This document shows, piece after piece, positions 57,104 to 63,177 of a stretch of DNA of 63,177 nt. The first letter of the stretch is position 1. Every line of letters starts with the position of its first letter. Made by a program: the position numbers and the translations under genes. The stretch lies in NCBI RefSeq assembly GCF_016464705.1, contig NZ_JAEHOB010000024.1, positions 1 through 63,177 on the forward strand, in the 5' to 3' direction. Origin of the DNA: Qaidamihabitans albus (lineage in GTDB: Bacteria; Actinomycetota; Actinomycetes; Mycobacteriales; Pseudonocardiaceae). The notes below the pieces were generated by a model that was not told where the DNA came from, made no database searches, and was given only the letters and a program-made list of their open reading frames with translations.

Positions 57104-57891
57104 CCACCGCAGTTGCGAGCCACCCGCTGCGCGATTCGACGACGATGGTGCGTCGAAACCTGAAACGCATGGTGCGATACCCGTCGATGACCGTGCAACT
57201 GATCGCCATGCCGGTCCTGCTGCTGCTGTTGTTCGTGTACGTGTTCGGCGGCACGCTCGGCGCCGGGATCGGCGGGCCTTCCGGCGGCCGTGCCGAGTAC
57301 GTCAACTACGTGGTGCCCGCGATTCTGATCATCACCATCGCGACCATCGTCCAGGGCACCGCGGTATCCGTGGCCATGGACATGACCGAAGGGATCATCG
57401 CCCGCTTCCGCACCATGAACATCGCCAGGGTCTCGGTCCTGACCGGCCACGTGGTCGGCAGTGTCATCCAGGCGTTCCTGAGTGTCGCCGTGGTGGTCGG
57501 GGTCGCCCTGGCGATCGGCTTTCGCCCGCAAGCGGGCTTCGGCGACTGGCTGGCGCTGGTCGGCCTGGTCGCCGCGGTGAGCTTCGCGCTGGTCTGGCTC
57601 ACCGTGGCGATCGGCCAGTCTTCGCAGACCGTCGAGGGGGCCAGCAGCCTGCCGATGCCGCTGATGTTCCTGCCGTTCCTCGGCAGCGGGTTCGTGCCGA
57701 CCGACACGATGCCCGAGGGTGTGCGCTGGTTCGCCGAGCACCAGCCGTTCACGCCGATCATGGAATCCATCCGGGCGCTGCTGATGGACACGCCGGTCGG
57801 CAACGACGTGTGGATCGCGCTGGCCTGGTGCGCGGGCATCGCGCTGGTCGGCTACGTGTGGGCGAAGAAGCTCTACAACCGCAAGGTGTGA
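57100..57891 (+). CDS. ABC exporter permease, DrrB-like
   Basis: 263-residue ABC-2 type membrane protein with six hydrophobic segments and the family loop FLPFLGSGFVPTDTMPEGVRWF. It pairs with the DrrA-like ATPase. The substrate is unknown; the genes are not next to a biosynthetic cluster here. A strong terminator follows. Confidence 0.94.
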   Translation: MTTAVASHPLRDSTTMVRRNLKRMVRYPSMTVQLIAMPVLLLLLFVYVFGGTLGAGIGGPSGGRAEYVNYVVPAILIITIATIVQGTAVSVAMDMTEGIIARFRTMNIARVSVLTGHVVGSVIQAFLSVAVVVGVALAIGFRPQAGFGDWLALVGLVAAVSFALVWLTVAIGQSSQTVEGASSLPMPLMFLPFLGSGFVPTDTMPEGVRWFAEHQPFTPIMESIRALLMDTPVGNDVWIALAWCAGIALVGYVWAKKLYNRKV

Positions 57892-57903
57892 CCTGCCGTC
57901 ATG

Positions 57904-57936
57904 GCCGGCGGCTCGACCCGGGGTCGAGCCGCCGGC
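57904..57936 (+). terminator. Terminator after the DrrAB operon
   Basis: A perfect 15-bp stem GCCGGCGGCTCGACC / GGTCGAGCCGCCGGC with a 3-nt loop, followed by TTCCCC, 12 nt after the permease stop. Confidence 0.85.
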
Positions 57937-58006
57937 TTCCCCTGTGTCCCGGCGGATCGAGGACCCGCTCGACCAGCGCGGTGACCCAGCGTTCGACGGC
58001 CCCGGA

Positions 58007-58074
58007 GCTGCATTTAGCCCGCTAAAGGCAGCGTGCGGGCGCCATCCGGGCGCCTTTTGCGGGCAGAATGCAGC
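58007..58074. repeat. Long imperfect inverted repeat before the purH 3' end
   Basis: Nested arms GCTGCATT (58007-58014) / AATGCAGC (58067-58074), GCCCGC (58017-58022) / GCGGGC (58059-58064) and AAAGGC (58024-58029) / GCCTTT (58052-58057), with small symmetric mismatches and a loop of about 22 nt. TTTAGC-CC-GCTAAA forms a competing local hairpin. It is 4 bp from the purH stop and probably terminates the purNH transcript. Confidence 0.7.
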
Positions 58075-58078
58075 CGGC

Positions 58079-59650
58079 TCAGTGCGCGAAGTGGCGGGTG
58101 CCGGTGAGGTAGAGCGTGGCGCCGACGGCCTCGGCCGCGGCGATCACCTCGGCGTCCCGCACGGAGCCGCCGGGCTGCACCACGGCACGCACCCCGGCGT
58201 CGAGCAGCACCTGCAGGCCGTCCGGGAACGGGAAGAACGCGTCCGAGGCCGCCACCGACCCCTTCGCGCGGTCACCGGCACGCTGCACCGCCAGCCGGGA
58301 GGAGTCGACCCGGTTCACCTGACCCATGCCGACACCGACCGTGGCCAGGCCGTCGGCGAGCAGGATCGCGTTCGACTTCACCGCGCGGATGGCGCGCCAC
58401 GCGAACGCCAGGTCGGCGAGGGTGTCCTCGTCGGCGGGCTCGCCCGCCGCCAGGGTCCAGCTCGCCGGGTCGTCGCCGGGGGCGTCGATCCTGTCCACGG
58501 TCTGCACGAGCATGCCGCCCGAGATCGGGCGGAGCTCGACCGGATCCGGCTCGGCCACCTCGGGCAGCCGCAGCAGCCGCACGTTCTTCTTGCGGGTCAG
58601 CACGTCGAGGGCGTCGGCGTCGAAGTCCGGTGCCAGCACCACCTCGGTGAACACGTCCGCGATCTGTTCCGCGGTCTCCATGTTCACCGGCCGGTTCGTG
58701 GCGATCACGCCGCCGTAGGCGGACACCGGGTCACACGCGTGCGCCTTGCGATGCGCCTCGGCCAGATCGGCGCCCACCGCGATCCCGCACGGGTTGGCGT
58801 GCTTGATGATCGCCACCGCCGGACCGGCGAAGTCGTAGGCAGCCCGCCGCGCGGCATCGGTGTCGACGTAGTTGTTGTACGACATCGCCTTGCCGTGCAG
58901 CTGCTCCGCGTGCGCGAGCCCGCCGCTCGAGTGCCGGTAGACGGCCGCATTCTGATGCGGGTTCTCGCCGTAGCGCAGCACCTCACCACGCTCCCACGTC
59001 GCGCCGGTGAAGTCGGGGAAACCCGAGTCGTCGGCGGGCGCGTACGCCTCGGCGAACCAGGAAGCCACCGCCGTGTCGTAGGCGGCGGTGTGCGCGAACG
59101 CCCGCGCGGCGAGCCGCCTCCGCTCGGCCTGGTCGAACCCGCCCGCGCGCACCCGCTCCAGCACCTGGCCGTACCGGTCCGGATCCACGACCACCGCCAC
59201 CGAACCGTGGTTCTTCGCGGCCGCACGCACCATCGCGGGCCCGCCGATGTCGATGTTCTCCACGCACTCCGCGGCGTCCGCGCCGGAGGACACCGTCTTC
59301 GTGAACGGGTACAGGTTCACCACGAGCAGGTCGAACGGCACGATGTCCAGCTTGCGCAGCTGCTCGACATGCTCGGGCCGGTCCGTGTCCGCGAGCAGGC
59401 CGGCGTGCACCCGGGGGTGCAGCGTCTTGACCCGCCCGTCGAAGGACTCGGGAAAACCGGTCACCTCCTCCACCGACGTCACCGGAACTCCCGCGTCGGC
59501 GATCACCCGCGCGGTACCGCCGGTCGACACGATCTCCACTCCCGCGGCGTGCAGGCCCGTCGCGAGTTCGAGCAGGCCGGACTTGTCCGACACCCCGATC
59601 AACGCGCGCCGGATGGGCCGCTGCCCGGTACCAGGGGACTGCTCGCTCAC
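58079..59650 (-). CDS. purH: AICAR transformylase / IMP cyclohydrolase
   Basis: 523-residue bifunctional enzyme for the last two steps of IMP synthesis. The N-terminal cyclohydrolase domain opens with [13 protein letters not shown]; the transformylase domain carries [13 protein letters not shown]. The GTG at 59650 overlaps the purN stop by 4 bp and follows AAGGTGA. It uses 10-formyl-THF. Confidence 0.97.
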   Translation of the reverse strand: MSEQSPGTGQRPIRRALIGVSDKSGLLELATGLHAAGVEIVSTGGTARVIADAGVPVTSVEEVTGFPESFDGRVKTLHPRVHAGLLADTDRPEHVEQLRKLDIVPFDLLVVNLYPFTKTVSSGADAAECVENIDIGGPAMVRAAAKNHGSVAVVVDPDRYGQVLERVRAGGFDQAERRRLAARAFAHTAAYDTAVASWFAEAYAPADDSGFPDFTGATWERGEVLRYGENPHQNAAVYRHSSGGLAHAEQLHGKAMSYNNYVDTDAARRAAYDFAGPAVAIIKHANPCGIAVGADLAEAHRKAHACDPVSAYGGVIATNRPVNMETAEQIADVFTEVVLAPDFDADALDVLTRKKNVRLLRLPEVAEPDPVELRPISGGMLVQTVDRIDAPGDDPASWTLAAGEPADEDTLADLAFAWRAIRAVKSNAILLADGLATVGVGMGQVNRVDSSRLAVQRAGDRAKGSVAASDAFFPFPDGLQVLLDAGVRAVVQPGGSVRDAEVIAAAEAVGATLYLTGTRHFAH

Positions 59651-60303
59651 GAGAAACTCACCTTTCGTCCGTCCACCGTGCAGCCGGCACGGCCCAGTTC
59701 CGCGATCACGTCCACGAGCAGCCGGCGCTCCACCGCCTTGATCCGCTCGTGCAGGCTCGCCTCGTCGTCGTCCTGCCACACGGTCACCGCCTCCTGGGCG
59801 ATGATCGGGCCGGTGTCCACACCGGCGTCCACGAAATGCACGGTGCATCCGGTGATCTTGACCCCGAGCTCGAGTGCGTCGGCGACGGCACGGATGCCGG
59901 AGAACGCGGGCAGCAGCGCGGGATGGGTGTTGATCACCCGGTTCGGGAAGCGGTCGAGGAACCGCGGGCCGAGGATCTTCAGGAACCCCGCGGAGACGAC
60001 GAGGTCCGGCCGGTGGGCGGCGACCGCTTCCGTCAGCGCCTTGTCCCAGGCCGCCCGGTCGGGATGGTCGCTCATCCGGACCGTGAAATGCGGGAGCCCG
60101 GCCCGCTCGGCCCTGACGGGAGCCTCGATGCCCTCCCGGTCCATTCCCACCGCCACGACGGCGGCGGGATACCCGGCCCGGTCGGTCGCGTCCAGCAGCG
60201 CCTGTAGCAGGGTCCCCGAGCCCGACGCGAGTACGACGAGCTTCGCCGGGGTGGGCAGCTCCAACCTGCTAGCCAGAAGGGTCTCCTCGGGAGGGCGGTG
60301 CAC
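59647..60303 (-). CDS. purN: Phosphoribosylglycinamide formyltransferase
   Basis: Third step of purine synthesis, formylating GAR with 10-formyl-THF. Residues: [16 protein letters not shown] at the start, catalytic N and H in [12 protein letters not shown], and aspartate in [11 protein letters not shown]. The start is uncertain: GTG 60303 (218 residues) is used; GTG 60339 and a TTG at about 60264 are alternatives. It overlaps purH. Confidence 0.94.
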   Translation of the reverse strand: MHRPPEETLLASRLELPTPAKLVVLASGSGTLLQALLDATDRAGYPAAVVAVGMDREGIEAPVRAERAGLPHFTVRMSDHPDRAAWDKALTEAVAAHRPDLVVSAGFLKILGPRFLDRFPNRVINTHPALLPAFSGIRAVADALELGVKITGCTVHFVDAGVDTGPIIAQEAVTVWQDDDEASLHERIKAVERRLLVDVIAELGRAGCTVDGRKVSFS

Positions 60304-60381
60304 GCTCGGGCGCACGGCGCTTGACCTGGTCAACCCCACCCTAAACGGCGAGAAGTCGATCTTGAAGTGAGGTGGAGCGGC

Positions 60382-61920
60382 TCAGCGGTCCTCGTCGGGC
60401 TCGCCCTCGGCCGTGGCCGCAGGCTCCGGTTCTTCCCGGTCTTCCGAAGGCTCGGCGCGCTCCCCGGTGTCGGCGATCGCCGGGTCCTGCTCGGCTTCGG
60501 CTTCCGGGGCGTCCTCGAAGTCGTCGTCCTCCGGCTCCCCCGAGTCGCCGGAGTCCCCCGTGTCCCCCGTGTCCTCTGTGTCCTCCGGGGCCTCTGTGTC
60601 CTCCGGGGCCCCCGTGTCCTCCGGGGTCTCCACTTTCCCTGCTTCCTCCGGCTCGACGGTGTCCTCGGTCTCCACCTGTTCCGCCGGGCCCTCCCCGGTC
60701 GCCGGCCCGGCATCCGGTTCCGGTGCCTGCTCCGGACGGCGGCGCTGGTGCGGCCCCGCGAACCAGGCCACGAGCCCGCCCGGCACCGCGATCCAGCAGA
60801 AGGCGGCGATCGAGGCCAGCCCGACCGGTACCGCGACCGGATCGAGCAGTCCGGTGCCCAGCCGCCCGCCTGCCAGGGTGCCGAGGACGACAACACCGAA
60901 CCCGATCAGCGCACCGGCCACCCCGACCGTGCGCAGCCGGGCGGCCGGAGCGTCGTGGCAGCGGCGCAACGACCAGCCGACCAGCACTCCGGCCGCGGCC
61001 GGCAGCAGCAGGAAGACCGGCCACCACGCGGCCTGCTCCTCCGGCAGCGCGGCGAACAGCGGCAGCCCCGGCAGCGAGCCGCCGGAGAAGGAGAACGGGC
61101 CCACCGACAGCGCCCCGAGCTGGAACCCCGGCCCGGCCACGAAACCGGCGGCCAGCACGACCGCGTTGGGCACGTAGCCCACCGTCAGCAACAGCATGCC
61201 GAAACCGCTGCCTGCGCCGGGAGCGTTGTCCGTGAACAACTGCTGCACCGTGGGCACGGACAGGGCCGTCGCGATCGTGAGGGTCAGCGAGCCCGCGGCG
61301 AGCAGCGCGGCCAGGCCGAGCGCGCCCGCCCGTAGCCCGTACAGCGCCAGTGGATCGAGATAGTCGCGGGCGACGGTGGCAAGGCCGCAGCGGCGCGCGC
61401 ACCCGGCAGCCGCCGCGGTACCCGCCACGAGCGCCGGGACCAGCAACGCCGGAAATGGCCGTACGGTGAGCCCACCATCCGACACCATCGAGATCACGAA
61501 CCCCGCCGCGGCGTGCACCCCGGCGAACACCCCGACCAGCACGCCGGCCCTGGCCGGTTCCGAGTACCGCAGTCGGCGCGCCGCCGCGGCCGCGGTACGC
61601 GCCACGAGCAGCCACGCGGCGATCGTCGGCAGCAGCGGCAGCGCCCCCAGCGGTTCCCCGCCGATCTCGACCGGGACCTGGTAGGCGGCGAGCCAGCCGG
61701 GGCCCGCGGTCAGCAGCACCCCGGCCGCGGAGAACCTCGCCTGCGGCGCCGCGGCGGTGACCAGCGCGAAGATCGTCGCCACCACGGCGTACCCGGTGAC
61801 GACCGGTCCGCACGCGGCGGTGAGCAGCACCCGCGCCCGCACCCCGCGAGACGGTTGCTCACCAGCCTCGGCACCGTTGCGGTGCGAAGACGTGGAGAGC
61901 AGGTCCATGCTGGGCACCAT
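60382..61920 (-). CDS. PerM-like membrane protein (DUF6350)
   Basis: 512 residues with about 9-11 transmembrane segments in the first 385 residues, then a long acidic tail rich in ED-T-G repeats (about 400-512). The neighbours sucD / DUF5336 / this gene / purN / purH match the Mycobacterium tuberculosis order Rv0952-Rv0957, where this position is perM (Rv0955), linked to cell division. The ATG at 61920 or 61908 starts it. Confidence 0.85.
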   Translation of the reverse strand: MVPSMDLLSTSSHRNGAEAGEQPSRGVRARVLLTAACGPVVTGYAVVATIFALVTAAAPQARFSAAGVLLTAGPGWLAAYQVPVEIGGEPLGALPLLPTIAAWLLVARTAAAAARRLRYSEPARAGVLVGVFAGVHAAAGFVISMVSDGGLTVRPFPALLVPALVAGTAAAAGCARRCGLATVARDYLDPLALYGLRAGALGLAALLAAGSLTLTIATALSVPTVQQLFTDNAPGAGSGFGMLLLTVGYVPNAVVLAAGFVAGPGFQLGALSVGPFSFSGGSLPGLPLFAALPEEQAAWWPVFLLLPAAAGVLVGWSLRRCHDAPAARLRTVGVAGALIGFGVVVLGTLAGGRLGTGLLDPVAVPVGLASIAAFCWIAVPGGLVAWFAGPHQRRRPEQAPEPDAGPATGEGPAEQVETEDTVEPEEAGKVETPEDTGAPEDTEAPEDTEDTGDTGDSGDSGEPEDDDFEDAPEAEAEQDPAIADTGERAEPSEDREEPEPAATAEGEPDEDR

Positions 61921-62053
61921 CGCACCCACGTTGGGCCGTCCGGGTGAGCCACGCCGCCGAAATCGGATGACGAGAGCCACACCCCACCCGGTCGGGGCAG
62001 GTCACGCGCGCCGGGACGCCCACGCCGTCGCGGATGTCCCGGCGCGCGGCGCG

Positions 62054-62818
62054 TCAGCTGCCCGGCTGGCCGAAGCCTCCCGGCGGAGTGCCCGGCTTCT
62101 GCTGCTGCCCACCCTCGGGCGACTGCTGCTGGTAGAACTGCCCCTGCTGCGACGCGTACGTCGTCGGCTGCTGACCGGGCTGGTTGACCGGCTGCGCGAA
62201 CTTCGTCGGGTCGGAGCCGGACTGCTGGGGCTGTTGAGGCTGTTGGGGCTGCTGCGGGGGGTGGCCGTACTGCTGCTGGCCGTACTGGCCGGGCTGGCCG
62301 AAGGGCTGCTGACCGTACGGACCGGGCTGGCCGTACGGCGAGGCCTGCGGAGAGGGCGCCTTGAGGATGCCCGCGTCGAACAGGTAGGCCGCGACGGCCG
62401 CGAGCATCTGGACGATGCCGAAGATCAGGATGAGGATCCCGCCGGCCTGCAGGTCACCGCTGGCCTGGAACACGCTGAACAGGTACGGCAGCACCGCGCC
62501 CAGCGCGAAGACCGCGGGCCACGCACCTGGCTTGTGCTCGCCGGGCAGCACGTTGAACGCCGCTGTCAGACCGCTGACCAGCAGTAGTCCGGGAACCCAG
62601 CCGAGCCTGGTCTCGAAGAAGCTCTCGCCGCCACCGAGGTTCGCGAATCCGAGGAAGAGGTTCAGCACGCCAAGACCCGCGATCGCCAGGAAGAGGATCT
62701 CGGGGAGGCCGATCTTGACACCGCCGGGCGAGGACGGCGCCGCGCCCCCGTACGGCTGCTGCGGCTGCTGCGGGCCCTGGCCCGGGAATCCACCCGGCGC
62801 GCCGCTCGGGAAGGTCAT
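62054..62818 (-). CDS. DUF5336 membrane protein (Rv0954-like)
   Basis: 254-residue membrane protein. A Pro/Gln/Gly-rich head (1-33), four hydrophobic segments (about 36-150), and a Gln/Pro/Gly/Tyr-rich disordered tail (about 155-254, with many GQPGPYGQQ units) are visible. The same organisation occurs in mycobacterial Rv0954. AGGAGAA lies 5 nt before the ATG. Function unknown; linked to cell envelope by neighbourhood. Confidence 0.87.
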   Translation of the reverse strand: MTFPSGAPGGFPGQGPQQPQQPYGGAAPSSPGGVKIGLPEILFLAIAGLGVLNLFLGFANLGGGESFFETRLGWVPGLLLVSGLTAAFNVLPGEHKPGAWPAVFALGAVLPYLFSVFQASGDLQAGGILILIFGIVQMLAAVAAYLFDAGILKAPSPQASPYGQPGPYGQQPFGQPGQYGQQQYGHPPQQPQQPQQPQQSGSDPTKFAQPVNQPGQQPTTYASQQGQFYQQQSPEGGQQQKPGTPPGGFGQPGS

Positions 62819-63047
62819 CCGTGTTCTCCTGTCGTGTTCATGCTGGAACGCACCGTAGGTCCTGGTCAGTCAACCGGGCAGTCGAGGCTCGCGCCACCTG
62901 ACCGTGGGTGGCCGCGGTAACGGAACGTTAGCGCAGCGGAGACCACGGCCGACCCTGGGTCTAGGACGTCGCACACATCCGGTTGGTTTCCTTCCCCCCG
63001 CCATCCACTGGAACGCACGGCCGGGTGACGACGCAAACCCACAGCAA

Positions 63048-63093
63048 ACGCACAGGGGCCGGGCACCGCATCCGGTACCCGGCCCCTGTGCGT
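63048..63093 (-). terminator. Terminator of the sucD transcript
   Basis: A 16-bp perfect stem ACGCACAGGGGCCGGG / CCCGGCCCCTGTGCGT with a 14-nt loop, 14 bp after the sucD stop. It separates sucD from the DUF5336 gene. Confidence 0.85.
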
Positions 63094-63107
63094 CTCGGCT
63101 CCGGCCG

Positions 63108-63177
63108 CTACTGCGCCTTGTAAAGCTCGCGCGCGTGTTCGGCGGTTTCGGTGGGTGTTTTGCCGACTTTGACGCCG
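63108..63177 (-). CDS. sucD: Succinyl-CoA synthetase alpha subunit, 3' end only
   Basis: Last 22 residues plus TAG of a gene running off the right edge. GVKVGKTPTETAEHARELY matches the C-terminal GKTPSETA block of SucD, and the downstream gene order (DUF5336, perM-like, purN, purH) is that seen next to sucD in mycobacteria. The assignment rests on this short tail and context. Confidence 0.75.
   Translation of the reverse strand, partial: GVKVGKTPTETAEHARELYKAQ

Noticed and set aside
60382-60720. Acidic repeats in the PerM-like tail as a separate gene
   Set aside because: They are in frame with the membrane domain and such acidic tails are common in this family.

Overview
The window is high-GC DNA with frequent GTG starts and dense overlapping operons. 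The gene content is actinobacterial: fbiC for coenzyme F420, an F420-type luciferase-like oxidoreductase, a mycobacterial-type ImuA'-ImuB-DnaE2 mutasome, a PerM-like membrane protein in the order sucD / DUF5336 / perM / purN / purH, an SCO4848-like protein beside a D-Ala-D-Ala carboxypeptidase, and a TNT-domain protein. Gene order and the style of the intergenic hairpins suggest Pseudonocardiaceae, Amycolatopsis-like. That placement is inference, since there is no rRNA or other marker here.

Layout. 0.1-4.8 kb: aldo/keto reductase with its MerR regulator, TetR regulator, upp, DUF1707 protein and a secreted serine hydrolase. 4.9-8.1 kb: deoC plus two aldehyde dehydrogenases. 8.2-13.4 kb: a large DEAD/DEAH helicase, an acidic conserved protein and an MFS permease. 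13.5-22.8 kb: nucleoside salvage, with add, deoA, cdd and a BmpA-type ABC nucleoside importer, interrupted by a coiled-coil gene. 23.2-26.6 kb: sdhCDAB. 26.9-36.0 kb: a GH10 xylanase with CBM2, SCO4848-like protein, carboxypeptidase, a frameshifted MFS gene, YihY, fbiC, a small exported protein and an Rrf2 regulator. 36.1-43.6 kb: exonuclease III, a metallo-beta-lactamase-fold hydrolase, an SH3-like protein, icd, an F420-type oxidoreductase, DUF1918, MFS, DUF3017 and folD. 43.8-48.4 kb: a TNT-domain protein, a pentapeptide-repeat protein and a retron. 48.4-54.4 kb: the SOS mutasome dnaE2, imuB, imuA'. 54.6-57.9 kb: an RHH regulator, DUF4097 protein and a DrrAB-type exporter. 58.1-63.2 kb: purH, purN, perM-like gene, DUF5336 gene and the 3' end of sucD.

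How the parts connect. The importer, cdd, deoA, add, upp, deoC and the aldehyde dehydrogenases together could take up nucleosides, release bases and feed deoxyribose phosphate into acetaldehyde and glyceraldehyde-3-phosphate. sdhCDAB, icd and sucD are TCA-cycle genes. fbiC makes the deazaflavin precursor of F420, which the luciferase-like enzyme probably uses.

Two features stand out. First, a retron lies between dnaE2 and the pentapeptide gene. Its reverse transcriptase carries YADD, and it is preceded by a 155-nt candidate msr-msd RNA bounded by a 16-bp inverted repeat with one mismatch and an AGC branch site. The reverse transcriptase reading frame is broken at a 12-base C tract. Second, a family of 46-bp hairpins sits at gene 3' ends. 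Six copies plus one related larger element share fixed outer and inner arms, have a variable middle, and sometimes provide the stop codon of the flanking gene. Clear regulatory DNA includes a perfect SOS box, a 19-bp-spacer MerR promoter on an apparently leaderless mRNA, xylanase palindromes and three helically phased operator sites before the RHH gene. No rRNA, tRNA, CRISPR array or insertion sequence was seen.
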